The notes: generated by a model not told the origin, from the sequence alone. A DNA stretch of 64,000 bases from Hydractinia symbiolongicarpus (GCF_029227915.1 NC_079888.1:17028001-17092000); one strand, 5' to 3'; counted from the first letter of the stretch, positions 46,990-60,020 are shown. Made by a program: numbers and translations.

Positions 46990-47427
46990 ACGGTTACTGA
47001 TATTTGATAGGCATTGGAACAATTTAACCCAACCAAATGTTTGCACATCTAGTAATCATTCGTTAACATGATGAATATGTTAACAGTCGAGTGCAGTAAG
47101 CCAAAACAATATGTAGAGTAAATATCTAAATACTTTGTCAATTTTAAACTGATGACTTATTTTGTTTTGCTTTTTCTTTGATCAAGTGCCCTTGCGCAGA
47201 GAGAGAGTAGCTACTAGAAAGTAATTACTGCAAATGAAAAAAACTTCTAGTGAATCAGCATATGGAATGCCTTAAATGACTACGGAAATTCCATTAAATT
47301 CTACTTTGTTCTGCGTTATTAATCTTGGCGTCCCAGTAAATGGACTTGGTTTTGATTAAACACATTGAATACGGTTTGTTTGCGCAGCACCTTTGTTAAA
47401 TAGCATTGGTAAGAAATTAGCAAAAAT

Positions 47428-47501
47428 CACCGCTGATGGGAGTCGAACCCACAACCTTTGAATTAGAAGTCCAACGCGCTAGTCCATTGCGCCGCAGCGG
47501 C
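47428..47501 (-). tRNA. tRNA-Arg(UCU), U8C lineage
   Basis: U8C only; proximal T5. Confidence 0.82.
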
Positions 47502-47892
47502 ACGGTTACTGATATTTGATAGGCATTGGAACAATTTAACCCAACAAAATGTTTGCACATCTAGTAATCATTCGTTAACATGATGAGTATGTTAACAGTC
47601 CAGTGCAGTAAGCCAAAACAATATGTAGAGTAAATATCTAAATACTTTGTCAATATTAAATTGATGACACATTTTGTTTTGCTTTTTCTTTGATCAAGAG
47701 TTCTTGTGCAGAAAGAGTGGTTAGTACAAAGTAATTGCTGCAAAAAAATCTTTTAGTGAATCGGCATATCAAATGCCTTACATGATTACGGATGTTCCAA
47801 TAATTTCTATTATGTTCCGTGTTATTACTCTTGGCTTCCCATTGTATGAATTTGGTTTGGATTTAGGGTAAGGGTAAAAATCTAGCACAAAT

Positions 47893-47966
47893 CACCGCTG
47901 ATGGGAGTCGAACCCACAACCTTTGAATTAGAAGTCCAACGCGCTAGTCCATTGCGCCACAGCGGT
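47893..47966 (-). tRNA. tRNA-Arg(UCU), A1:U72
   Basis: G1A turns the G1:U72 wobble into an A1:U72 pair. Unit with the 41-bp spacer deletion; trailer GATTTGTGC. Confidence 0.85.
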
Positions 47967-48397
47967 ACGGCTATATAAATATGATAGGCATTGCAGCGAT
48001 TTAACCCAAGAAAATGGTTACACATCTAGTGATCATTCGTTAACAGGATGGATATGTTAACAGTCGAGTGCAGCAAGCCAAAACAATATGTAGAGTAAAA
48101 ATCTAAATGATTTGGCAATAATAGATTGATGACACATTTTGTTTTGCTTTTTCTTTGATCAAGTGTTCTTGTGCAGAGAGAGTGGTTAGTAGAAAGTAAT
48201 TGCTGCAAAAAAATCTTTTAGTGAATCAGCATATCAAATGCCTTACATGACTACGGATGTCCCAATAATTTCTATTATGTTCTGCGTTATTACTCTTGGC
48301 TTCCCATTGTATGAATTTGGTTTGGATTTAACACATTGAACACGTTTGTTTGCTAAGCATCTCTGTGCAATATCAAGGGTAAAAATCTAGCATAAAT

Positions 48398-48471
48398 CAC
48401 CGCAGATGGGAGTCGAACCCACAACCTTTGAATTAGAAGTCCAACGCGCTAGTCCATTGCGCCACAGCGGC
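48398..48471 (-). tRNA. tRNA-Arg(UCU)
   Basis: A67U, mismatch with U6. Distal T5. Confidence 0.82.
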
Positions 48472-48903
48472 ACGGCTGTAAAAATATGATAGGCATTGCA
48501 GCGATTTAACCCAAGAAAATGGTTACACATCTAGTGATCATTCGTTAACAGGATGGATATGTTAACAGTCGAGTGCAGCAAGCCAAAACAACATGCAGAG
48601 TAAAAATCTAAATGCTTTGTCAATAATAGATTGATGACCTATTTGGCTTTGCTTTTTCTTTGATCAAGTGTTCTTGTGCAGAGAGAGTGGTTAGTAGAAA
48701 GTAATTGCTGCAAAAAAATCTTTTAGTGAAGCAGCATATGGAATGCGTTAAATGACTACGGAAATTCCATTAAATTCTATTTTGTTCGGCGTTATTAATC
48801 TTGGCGTCCCATTAAATGAACTTGGTTTTGATTAAACACATTGAATTCGGTTTGTTTGCGCAGCACCTTTGTTAAATAGCATTGGTAAGAAACTAGCAAA
48901 AAT

Positions 48904-48977
48904 CACCGCTGATGGGAGTCGAACCCACAACCTTTGAATTAGTAGTCCAACGCGCTAGTCCATTGCACCACAGCGGC
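48904..48977 (-). tRNA. tRNA variant with anticodon ACU
   Basis: U34A (anticodon ACU) and C11U, the same pair of changes as at 45,400 and 62,003. Confidence 0.8.
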
Positions 48978-49409
48978 ACGGTTACTGATATTTGATAGGC
49001 ACTGGAGCAATTTAACCCAACAAAATGTTTGCACATCTAGTAATCATTCGTTAACAGGATGGATATGTTAACAGTCGAGTGCAGCAAGCCAAAACAATAT
49101 GTAGAGTAAAAATCTAAATGCTTTGTCAATAATAGATTGATGACCTATTTGGCTTTGCTTTTTCTTTGATCAAGTGTTCTTGTGCAGAGAGAGTGGTTAG
49201 TAGAAAGTAATTGCTACAAAAGAATCTTTTAGTAAATCAGCATATCGAATGCCTTACATGACTACGGATGCTCCAATAATTTCTATTATGTACTGCGTTA
49301 TTACTCTTGGCTTCCCATTATATGAATTTGGTTTGGATTTAACGCATTGAATTCGGTTTGTTTGCGCAGTACCTTTGTTAAATAGCATTGGTAAGAAACT
49401 AGCAAAAAT

Positions 49410-49483
49410 CAACGCTGATGGGAGTCGATCCCACAACCTTTGAATTAGAAGTCCAACGCGCTAGTCCATTGCGCCACAGCGGT
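49410..49483 (-). tRNA. tRNA-Arg(UCU), A1:U72
   Basis: G1A, U54A and G71U (mismatch with C2). Confidence 0.75.
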
Positions 49484-49915
49484 ACGGCTATATAAATATG
49501 ATAGGCATTGCAGCGATTTAACCCAAGAAAATGGTTACACTTCTAGTGATCATTCGTTAACAGGATGGATATGTTAACAGTGGAGTGCAGCAAGCCAAAA
49601 CAATATGTAGAGTAAAAATCTAAATGCTTTGTCAATAATAGATTGATGACACATTTTGATTTGCTTTTTCTTTGATCAAGTGTTCTTGTGCAGAGAGAGT
49701 GGTTAGTAGAAAGTAATTGCTGCAAAAAAATCTTTTAGTGAATCAGCATATGGAATGCCTTAAATGACTACGGAAATTCCATTAAATTCTATTTTGTTCA
49801 GCGTTATTAATCTTGGCGTCCCATTAAATGAACTTGGTTTTGATTAAACACATTGAATTCGGTTTGTTTGCGCAGCACCTTTGTTAAATAGCATTGGTAA
49901 GAAACTAGCAAAAAT

Positions 49916-49989
49916 CACCGCAGATGGGAGTCGAACCCACAACCTTTGAATTAGAAGTCCAACGCGCTAGTCCATTGCGCCACAGCGGC
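49916..49989 (-). tRNA. tRNA-Arg(UCU)
   Basis: A67U only. Confidence 0.82.
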
Positions 49990-50420
49990 ACGGCTGTATA
50001 AATATGATAGGCATTGCAGCGATTTAACCCAAGAAAATGGTTACACATCTAGTAACCATTCGGTAACATGATGGATATGTTAACAGTCGAGTGCGGTAAG
50101 CCAAAACAATATGTAGAGTAAATATCTAAAGACTTTGTCAATATTAAATTGATGACACATTTTGTTTTGCTTTTTCTTTGATCAAGTGTTCTTGTGCAGA
50201 GAGAGTGGTTAGTACAAAGTAATTGCTGCAAAAAAATATTTTAGTGAATCAGCATATCAAATGCCTTACATGACTACGGATGTTCCAATAATTTCTATTA
50301 TGTTCTGCGTTATTACTCTTGGCTTCCCATTGTATGAATTTGGTTTGGATTTAACACATTGAACACGTTTGTTTGCTAAGCATCTCTGTGCAATATCAAG
50401 GGTAAAAATCTAGCATAAAT

Positions 50421-50494
50421 CACCGCTGATGGGAGTCGAACCCACAACCTTTGAATTAGAAGTCCAACGCGCTAGTCCATTGCGCCACAGCGGC
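50421..50494 (-). tRNA. tRNA-Arg(UCU)
   Basis: Exact consensus; distal T5. Confidence 0.93.
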
Positions 50495-50926
50495 ACGGCT
50501 GTATAAATATGATAGGCATTGCAGCGATTTAACCCAAGAAAATGGTTACACATCTAGTGATCATTCGTTAACAGGATGGATATGTTAACAGTCGAGTGCA
50601 GCAAGCCAAAACAATATGTAGAGTAAAAATCTAAATGCTTTGTCAATAATAGATTGATGACACATTTTGTTTTGCTTTTTCTTTGATCAAGTGTTCTTGT
50701 GCAGAGAGAGTGGTTAGTAGAAAGTAATTGCTGCAAAAAAATCTTTTAGTGAATCAGCATATGGAATGCCTTAAATGACTACGGAAATTCCATTAAATTC
50801 TATTTTGTTCGGCGTTATTAATCTTGGCGTCCCATTAAATGAACTTGGTTTTGATTAAACACATTGAATTCGGTTTGTTTGCGCAGCACCTTTGTTAAAT
50901 AGCATTGGTAAGAAACTAGCAAAAAT

Positions 50927-51000
50927 TACCGCTGATGGGAGTCGAACCCACAACATTTGAATTAGAAGTCCAACGCGCTAGTCCATTGCACCACAGCGGC
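50927..51000 (-). tRNA. tRNA-Arg(UCU)
   Basis: Discriminator G73A, G45U and C11U. A73 is also found in arginine tRNAs, so this copy may be charged normally. Confidence 0.8.
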
Positions 51001-51431
51001 ACGGTTACTGATATTTGATAGGCATTGGAGCAATTTAACCCAACAAAATGTTTGCACATCTAGTAATCATTCGTTAACAGGATGGATATGTTAAAAGTCG
51101 AGTGCAGCAAGCCAAAACAATATGTAGAGCAAAAATCTAAATGCTTTGTCAATAATAGATTGATGACCTATTTGGCTTTGCTTTTTCTTTGATCAAGTGT
51201 TCTTGTGCAGAGAGAGTGGTTAGTAGAAAGTAATTGCTACAAAAAAATCTTTTAGTGAATCAGCATATCGAATGCCTTACATGACTACGGATGTTCCAAT
51301 AATTTCTATTATGTACTGCGTTATTGCTCTTGGCTTCCCATTAAATGAATTTGGTTTGGATTTAAGGCATTGAACACGTTTGTTTGCTAAGCATCTCCGT
51401 GCAATAGCAAGGGTAAAAATCTTGGATAAAT

Positions 51432-51505
51432 CACCGCTGATGGGAGTAGAACCCACAACCTTTGAATTAGAAGTCCAACGCGCTAGTCCATTGCGCCGCA
51501 GCGGC
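51432..51505 (-). tRNA. tRNA-Arg(UCU), U8C lineage
   Basis: U8C and G57U (B box altered). Distal T5. Confidence 0.77.
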
Positions 51506-51941
51506 ACGGTTACTGATATTTGATAGGCATTGGAACAATTTAACCCAACAAAATGTTTGCACATCTAGTAATCATTCGTTAACATGATGAATATGTTAAC
51601 AGTCGAGTGCAGTAAGCCAAAACAATATGTAGAGTAAATATCTGAATACTTTGTCAATTTTAAATTGATGACCTATTTTGTTTTGCTTTTTCTTTGATCA
51701 AGTGCCCTTGCGCAGAGAGAGTAGCTACTAGAAAGTAATTACTGCAAATGAAAAAAACTTCTAGTGAATCAGCATATGGAATGCCTTAAATGACTACGGA
51801 AATTCCATTAAATTCTACTTTGTTCTGCGTTATTAATCTTGGCGTTCCAGTAAATGGACTTGATTTTGATTAAACACATTGAATACGGTTTGTTTGCGCA
51901 GCACCTTTGTTAAATAGCATTGGTAAGAAATTAGTAAAAAT

Positions 51942-52015
51942 CACCGCTGATGGGAGTCGAACCCACAACCTTTGAATTAGAAGTCCAACGCGCTAGTCCA
52001 TTGCGCCACAGCGGC
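51942..52015 (-). tRNA. tRNA-Arg(UCU)
   Basis: Exact consensus; T5 trailer. Confidence 0.93.
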
Positions 52016-52447
52016 ACGGTTACTGATATTTGATAGGCATTGGAACAATTTAACCCAACAAAATGTTTGCACATCTAGTAATCATTCGTTAACATGATGA
52101 ATATGTTAACAGTCGAGTGCAGTAAGCCAAAACAATATGTAGAGTAAATATCTAAATACTTTGTCAATATTAAATTGATGACACATTTTGTTTCGCTTTT
52201 TCTTTGATCAAAAGTTCTTGTGCAGAAAGAGTGGTTAGTACAAAGTAATTGCTGCAAAAAAATCTTTTAGTGAATCGGCATATCAAATGCCTTACATGAT
52301 TACGGATGTTCCAATAATTTCTATTATGTTCCGCGTTATTACTCTTGGCTTCCTATTAAATGAATTTGGTTTGGATTTAACGCATTGAATTCGGTTTGTT
52401 TGCGCAGTACCTTTGTTAAATAGCATTGGTAAGAAACTAGCAAAAAT

Positions 52448-52521
52448 CACCGCTGATGGGAGTCGAACCCACAACCTTTGAATTAGAAGTCCAACGCGCT
52501 AGTCCATTGCGCCACAGCGGT
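52448..52521 (-). tRNA. tRNA-Arg(UCU), A1:U72
   Basis: G1A only, so the acceptor stem is fully Watson-Crick. Confidence 0.87.
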
Positions 52522-52953
52522 ACGGCTATATAAATATGATAGGCATTGCAGCGATTTAACCCAAGAAAATTGTTACACATCTAGTGATCATTCGTTAACA
52601 GGATGGATATGTTAACAGTCGAGTGCATCAAGCCAAAACAATATGTAGAGTAAAAATCTAAATGCTTTGTCAATAATAGATTGATGACACATTTTGTTTT
52701 GCTTTTTCTTTGATCAAGTGTTCTTGTGCAGAGAGAGTGGTTAGTAGAAAGTTATTGCTGCAAAAAAATCTTTTAGCGAATCAGCATATGGAATGCCTTA
52801 AATGACTACGGAAATTCCATTAAATTCTATTTTGTTCGGCGTTATTAATCTTGGCGTCCCATTAAATGAACTTGGTTTTGATTAAACACATTGAATTCGG
52901 TTTGTTTGCGCAGCACCTTTGTTAAATAGCATTGGTAAGAAACTAGCAAAAAT

Positions 52954-53027
52954 CACCGCTGATGGGAGTCGAACCCACAACCTTTGAATTAGAAGTCCAA
53001 CGCGCTAGTCCATTGCGCCACAGCGGC
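52954..53027 (-). tRNA. tRNA-Arg(UCU)
   Basis: Exact consensus; T5 trailer. Confidence 0.93.
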
Positions 53028-53458
53028 ACGACTGTATAAATATGATAGGCATTGCAGCGATTTAACCCAAGAAAATGGTTACACATCTAGTAACCATTCG
53101 GTAACATGATGGATATGTTAACAGTCGAGTGCGGTAAGCCAAAACAATATGTAGAGTAAATATCTAAAGACTTTGTCAATATTAAATTGATGACACATTT
53201 TGTTTTGCTTTTTCTTTGATCAAGTGTTCTTGTGCAGAGAGAGTGGTTAGTACAAAGTAATTGCTGCAAAAAAATCTTTTAGTGAATCAGCATATCAAAT
53301 GCCTTACATGACTACGGATGTTCCAATAATTTCTATTATGTTCTGCGTTATTACTCTTGGCTTCCCATTGTATGAATTTGGTTTGGATTTAACACATTGA
53401 ACACGTTTGTTTGCTAAGCATCTCTGTGCAATATCAAGGGTAAAAATCTAGCATAAAT

Positions 53459-53532
53459 CACCGCTGATGGGAGTAGAACCCACAACCTTTGAATTAGAAG
53501 TCCAACGCGCTAGTCCATTGCGCCGCAGCGGC
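53459..53532 (-). tRNA. tRNA-Arg(UCU), U8C lineage
   Basis: U8C and G57U; distal T5. It sits at the junction between two copies of the 2,532-bp block. Confidence 0.77.
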
Positions 53533-53963
53533 ACGGTTACTGATATTTGATAGGCATTGGAACAATTTAACCCAACAAAATGTTTGCACATCTAGTAATC
53601 ATTCGTTAACATGATGAATATGTTAACAGTCGAGTGCAGTAAGCCAAAACAATATGTAGAGTAAATATCTAAATACTTTGTCAATTTTAAATTGATGACC
53701 TATTTTGTTTTGCTTTTTCTTTGATCAAGTGTTCTTGTGCAGAGAGAGTGGTTAGTAGAAAGTAATTGCTACAAAAAAATCTTTTAGTGAATCAGCATAT
53801 CGAATGCCTTACATGACTACGGATGTTCCAATAATTTCTATTATGTACTGCGTTATTGCTCTTGGCTTCCCATTAAATGAATTTGGTTTGGATTTAAGGC
53901 ATTGAACACGTTTGTTTGCTAAGCATCTCCGTGCAATAGCAAGGGTAAAAATCTTGGATAAAT

Positions 53964-54037
53964 CACCGCTGATGGGAGTAGAACCCACAACCTTTGAATT
54001 AGAAGTCCAACGCGCTAGTCCATTGCGCCGCAGCGGC
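53964..54037 (-). tRNA. tRNA-Arg(UCU), U8C lineage
   Basis: U8C and G57U; block partner of 51,432. Confidence 0.77.
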
Positions 54038-54473
54038 ACGGTTACTGATATTTGATAGGCATTGGAACAATTTAACCCAACAAAATGTTTGCACATCTAG
54101 TAATCATTCGTTAACATGATGAATATGTTAACAGTCGAGTGCAGTAAGCCAAAACAATATGTAGAGTAAATATCTAAATACTTTGTCAATTTTAAATTGA
54201 TGACCTATTTTGTTTTGCTTTTTCTTTGATCAAGTGCCCTTGCGCAGAGAGAGTAGCTACTAGAAAGTAATTACTGCAAATGAAAAAAACTTCTAGTGAA
54301 TCAGCATATGGAATGCCTTAAATGACTACGGAAATTCCATTAAATTCTACTTTGTTCTGCGTTATTAATCTTGGCGTTCCAGTAAATGGACTTGATTTTG
54401 ATTAAACACATTGAATACGGTTTGTTTTCGCAGCACCTTTGTTAAATAGCATTGGTAAGAAATTAGTAAAAAT

Positions 54474-54547
54474 CACCGCTGATGGGAGTCGAACCCACAA
54501 CCTTTGAATTAGAAGTCCAACGCGCTAGTCCATTGCGCCACAGCGGC
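54474..54547 (-). tRNA. tRNA-Arg(UCU)
   Basis: Exact consensus; block partner of 51,942. Confidence 0.93.
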
Positions 54548-54979
54548 ACGGTTACTGATATTTGATAGGCATTGGAACAATTTAACCCAACAAAATGTTT
54601 GCACATCTAGTAATCATTCGTTAACATGATGAATATGTTAACAGTCGAGTGCAGTAAGCCAAAACAATATGTAGAGTAAATATCTAAATACTTTGTCAAT
54701 ATTAAATTGATGACACATTTTGTTTCGCTTTTTCTTTGATCAAAAGTTCTTGTGCAGAAAGAGTGGTTAGTACAAAGTAATTGCTGCAAAAAAATCTTTT
54801 AGTGAATCGGCATATCAAATGCCTTACATGATTACGGATGTTCCAATAATTTCTATTATGTTCCGCGTTATTACTCTTGGCTTCCTATTAAATGAATTTG
54901 GTTTGGATTTAACGCATTGAATTCGGTTTGTTTGCGCAGTACCTTTGTTAAATAGCATTGGTAAGAAACTAGCAAAAAT

Positions 54980-55053
54980 CACCGCTGATGGGAGTCGAAC
55001 CCACAACCTTTGAATTAGAAGTCCAACGCGCTAGTCCATTGCGCCACAGCGGT
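54980..55053 (-). tRNA. tRNA-Arg(UCU), A1:U72
   Basis: G1A only; block partner of 52,448. Confidence 0.87.
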
Positions 55054-55485
55054 ACGGCTATATAAATATGATAGGCATTGCAGCGATTTAACCCAAGAAA
55101 ATTGTTACACATCTAGTGATCATTCGTTAACAGGATGGATATGTTAACAGTCGAGTGCATCAAGCCAAAACAATATGTAGAGTAAAAATCTAAATGCTTT
55201 GTCAATAATAGATTGATGACACATTTTGTTTTGCTTTTTCTTTGATCAAGTGTTCTTGTGCAGAGAGAGTGGTTAGTAGAAAGTTATTGCTGCAAAAAAA
55301 TCTTTTAGCGAATCAGCATATGGAATGCCTTAAATGACTACGGAAATTCCATTAAATTCTATTTTGTTCGGCGTTATTAATCTTGGCGTCCCATTAAATG
55401 AACTTGGTTTTGATTAAACACATTGAATTCGGTTTGTTTGCGCAGCACCTTTGTTAAATAGCATTGGTAAGAAACTAGCAAAAAT

Positions 55486-55559
55486 CACCGCTGATGGGAG
55501 TCGAACCCACAACCTTTGAATTAGAAGTCCAACGCGCTAGTCCATTGCGCCACAGCGGC
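55486..55559 (-). tRNA. tRNA-Arg(UCU)
   Basis: Exact consensus; block partner of 52,954. Confidence 0.93.
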
Positions 55560-55990
55560 ACGACTGTATAAATATGATAGGCATTGCAGCGATTTAACCC
55601 AAGAAAATGGTTACACATCTAGTAACCATTCGGTAACATGATGGATATGTTAACAGTCGAGTGCGGTAAGCCAAAACAATATGTAGAGTAAATATCTAAA
55701 GACTTTGTCAATATTAAATTGATGACACATTTTGTTTTGCTTTTTCTTTGATCAAGTGTTCTTGTGCAGAGAGAGTGGTTAGTACAAAGTAATTGCTGCA
55801 AAAAAATCTTTTAGTGAATCAGCATATCAAATGCCTTACATGACTACGGATGTTCCAATAATTTCTATTATGTTCTGCGTTATTACTCTTGGCTTCCCAT
55901 TGTATGAATTTGGTTTGGATTTAACACATTGAACACGTTTGTTTGCTAAGCATCTCTGTGCAATATCAAGGGTAAAAATCTAGCATAAAT

Positions 55991-56064
55991 CACCGCTGAT
56001 GGGAGTCGAACCCACAACCTTTGAATTAGAAGTCCAACGCGCTAGTCCATTGCGCCACAGCGGC
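55991..56064 (-). tRNA. tRNA-Arg(UCU)
   Basis: Exact consensus; distal T5. Confidence 0.93.
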
Positions 56065-56496
56065 ACAGCTGTATAAATATGATAGGCATTGCAGCGATTT
56101 AACCCAAGAAAATGGTTACACATCTAGTGATCATTCGTTAACAGGATGGATATGTTAACAGTCGAGTGCAGCAAGCCAAAACAATATGTAGAGTAAAAAT
56201 CTAAATGCTTTGTCAATAATAGATTGATGACACATTTTGTTTTGCTTTTTCTTTGATCAAGTGTTCTTGTGCAGAGAGAGTGGTTAGTAGAAAGTAATTG
56301 CTGCAAAAAAATCTTTTAGTGAATCAGCATATGGAATGCCTTAAATGACTACGGAAATTCCATTAAATTCTATTTTGTTCGGCGTTATTAATCTTGGCGT
56401 CCCATTAAATGAACTTGGTTTTGATTAAACACATTGAATTCGGTTTGTTTGCGCAGCACCTTTGTTAAATAGCATTGGTAAGAAACTAGCAAAAAT

Positions 56497-56563
56497 CACC
56501 GCTGATGGGAGTCGAACCCACAACCTTTGAATTGAACGCGCTAGTCCATTGCGCCACAGCGGC
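56497..56563 (-). pseudogene. tRNA-Arg copy, anticodon deleted
   Basis: 67 nt: a net loss of 7 bases removes the anticodon and the 5' side of its stem. Acceptor, D and T arms and both promoter boxes are intact, so it may still be transcribed. Confidence 0.85.
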
Positions 56564-56994
56564 ACGGCTGTATAAATATGATAGGCATTGCAGCGATTTA
56601 ACCCAAGAAAATGGTTACACATCTAGTAACCATTCGGTAACATGATGGATATGTTAACAGTCGAGTGCGGTAAGCCAAAACAATATGTAGAGTAAATATC
56701 TAAAGACTTTGTCAATATTAAATTGACGACACATTTTGTTTTGCTTTTTCTTTGATCAAGTGTTCTTGTGCAGAGAGAGTGGTTAGTACAAAGTAATTGC
56801 TGCAAAAAAATCTTTTAGTGAATCAGCATATCAAATGCCTTACATGACTACGGATGTTCCAATAATTTCTATTATGTTCTGCGTTATTACTCTTGGCTTC
56901 CCATTGTATGAATTTGGTTTGGATTTAACACATTGAACACGTTTGTTTGCTAAGCATCTCTGTGCAATATCAAGGGTAAAAATCTAGCATAAAT

Positions 56995-57068
56995 CACCGC
57001 TGATGGGAGTCGAACCCACAACCTTTGAATTAGAAGTCCAACGCGCTAGTCCATTGCGCCACAGCGGC
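56995..57068 (-). tRNA. tRNA-Arg(UCU)
   Basis: Exact consensus; distal T5. Confidence 0.93.
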
Positions 57069-57500
57069 ACAGCTGTATAAATATGATAGGCATTGCAGCG
57101 ATTTAACCCAAGAAAATGGTTACACATCTAGTGATCATTCGTTAACAGGATGGATATGTTAACAGTCGAGTGCAGCAAGCCAAAACAATATGTAGAGTAA
57201 AAATCTAAATGCTTTGTCAATAATAGATTGATGACACATTTTGTTTTGCTTTTTCTTTGATCAAGTGTTCTTGTGCAGAGAGAGTGGTTAGTAGAAAGTA
57301 ATTGCTGCAAAAAAATCTTTTAGTGAATCAGCATATGGAATGCCTTAAATGACTACGGAAATTCCATTAAATTCTATTTTGTTCGGCGTTATTAATCTTG
57401 GCGTCCCATTAAATGAACTTGGTTTTGATTAAACACATTGAATTCGGTTTGTTTGCGCAGCACCTTTGTTAAATAGCATTGGTAAGAAACTAGCAAAAAT

Positions 57501-57567
57501 CACCGCTGATGGGAGTCGAACCCACAACCTTTGAATTGAACGCGCTAGTCCATTGCGCCACAGCGGC
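57501..57567 (-). pseudogene. tRNA-Arg copy, anticodon deleted
   Basis: Identical 7-base loss to the copy at 56,497, offset 1,004 bp, so the lesion was duplicated with its unit pair. Confidence 0.85.
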
Positions 57568-57998
57568 ACGGCTGTATAAATATGATAGGCATTGCAGCGA
57601 TTTAACCCAAGAAAATGGTTACACATCTAGTAACCATTCGGTAACATGATGGATATGTTAACAGTCGAGTGCGGTAAGCCAAAACAATATGTAGAGTAAA
57701 TATCTAAAGACTTTGTCAATATTAAATTGATGACACATTTTGTTTTGCTTTTTCTTTGATCAAGTGTTCTTGTGCAGAGAGAGTGGTTAGTACAAAGTAA
57801 TTGCTGCAAAAAAATCTTTTAGTGAATCAGCATATCAAATGCCTTACATGACTACGGATGTTCCATTAATTTCTATTATGTTCTGCGTTATTACTCTTGG
57901 CTTCCCATTGTATGAATTTGGTTTGGATTTAACACATTGAACACGTTTGCTTGCTAAGCATCTCTGTGCAATATCAAGGGTAAAAATCTAGCATAAAT

Positions 57999-58072
57999 CA
58001 CCGCTGATGGGAGTCGAACCCACAACCTTTGAATTAGAAGTCCAACGCGCTAGTCCATTGCGCCACAGCGGC
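57999..58072 (-). tRNA. tRNA-Arg(UCU)
   Basis: Exact consensus; distal T5. Confidence 0.93.
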
Positions 58073-58504
58073 ACGGCTCTATAAATATGATAGGCATTGC
58101 AGCGATTTAACCCAAGAAAATGGTTACACATCTAGTGATCATTCGTTAACAGGATGGATATGTTAACAGTCGAGTGCAGCAAGCCAAAACAATATGTAGA
58201 GTAAAAATCTAAATGCTTTGTCAATAATAGATTGATGACACATTTTGTTTTGCTTTTTCCTTGATCAAGTGTTCTTGTGCAGAGAGATTGGTTAGTAGAA
58301 AGTAATTGCTGCAAAAAAATCTTTTAGTGAATCAGCATATGGAATGCCTTAAATGACTACGGAAATTCCATTAAATTCTATTTTGTTCGGCGTTATTAAT
58401 CTTGGCGTCCCATTAAATGAACTTGGTTTTGATTAAACACATTGAATTCGGTTTGTTTGCGCAGCACCTTTGTTATATAGCATTGGTAAGAAACTAGCAA
58501 AAAT

Positions 58505-58578
58505 CACCGCTGATGGGAGTCGAACCCACAACCTTTGAATTAGAAGTCCAACGCGCTAGTCCATTGCACCACAGCGGC
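58505..58578 (-). tRNA. tRNA-Arg(UCU)
   Basis: C11U only. Confidence 0.88.
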
Positions 58579-59009
58579 ACGGTTACTGATATTTGATAGG
58601 CATTGGAGCAATTTAACCCAACAAAATGTTTGCACATCTAGTAATCATTCGTTAACAGGATGGATATGTTAACAGTCGAGTGCAGCAAGCCAAAACAATA
58701 TTTAGAGTAAAAATCTAAATGCTTTCTCAATAATAGATTGATGACCAATTTGGCTTTGCTTTTTCTTTGATCAAGTGTTCTTGTGCAGAGAGAGTGGTTA
58801 GTAGAAAGTAATTGCTGCAAAAAAATCTTTTAGTGAATCAGCATATCGATTGCCTTACATGACTACGGATGTGCCATTAATTTCTATTATGTTCTGCGTT
58901 ATTACTCTTGGCTTCCCATTAAATGAAATTGGTTTGGATTTAACGCATTGAACACGTTTGTTTGCTAAGCATCTCTGTGCAATAGCAAGGGTAAAAATCT
59001 AGCAAAAAT

Positions 59010-59083
59010 AACCGCTGATGGGAGTCGAACCCACAACCTTTGAATTAGAAGTCCAACGCGCTAGTCCATTGCGCCACAGCGGC
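59010..59083 (-). tRNA. tRNA-Arg(UCU)
   Basis: Discriminator G73U; proximal T5 is present although the flank is of the distal type. Confidence 0.85.
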
Positions 59084-59514
59084 ACGGTTACTGATATTTG
59101 ATAGGCATTGGAGCAATTTAACCCAACAAAATGTTTGCACATCTAGTAATCATTCGTTAACAGGATGGATATGTTAAAAGTCGAGTGCAGCAAGCCAAAA
59201 CAATATGTAGAGTAAAAATCTAAATGCTTTGTCAATAATAGATTGATGACCTATTTGGCTTTGCTTTTTCTTTGATCAAGTGTTCTTGTGCAGAGAGAGT
59301 GGTTAGTACAGAGTAATTGCTGCAAAAAAATCTTTTAGTGAATCAGCATATCAAATGCCTTACATGACTACGGATGTTCCAATAATTTCTATTATGTTCT
59401 GCGTTATTACTCTTGGCTTCCCATTGTATGAATTTGGTTTGGATTTAACACATTGAACACGTTTGTTTGCTAAGCATCTCTGTGCAATATCAAGGGTAAA
59501 AATCTAGCATAAAT

Positions 59515-59588
59515 CACCGCTGATGGGAGTCGAACCCACAACCTTTGAATTAGAAGTCCAACGCGCTAGTCCATTGCGCCACAGCGGC
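59515..59588 (-). tRNA. tRNA-Arg(UCU)
   Basis: Exact consensus; distal T5. Confidence 0.93.
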
Positions 59589-60020
59589 ACGGCTGTATAA
59601 ATATGATAGGCATTGCAGCGATTTAACCCAAGAAAATGGTTACACATCTAGTGATCATTCGTTAACAGGATGGATATGTTAACAGTCGAGTGCAGCAAGC
59701 CAAAACAATATGTAGAGTAAAAATCTAAATGCTTTGTCAAAAATAGATTGATGACACATTTTGTTTTGCTTTTTCTTTGATCAAGTGTTCTTGTGCAGAG
59801 AGAGTGGTTAGTAGAAAGTAATTGCTGCAAAAAAATCTTTTAGTGAATCAGCATATGGAATGCCTTAAATGACTACGGAAATTCCATTAAATTCTATTTT
59901 GTTCGGCGTTATTAATCTTGGCGTCCCATTAAATGAACTTGGTTTTGATTAAACACATTGAATTCGGTTTGTTTGCGCAGCACCTTTGTTAAATAGCATT
60001 GGTAAGAAACTAGCAAAAAT

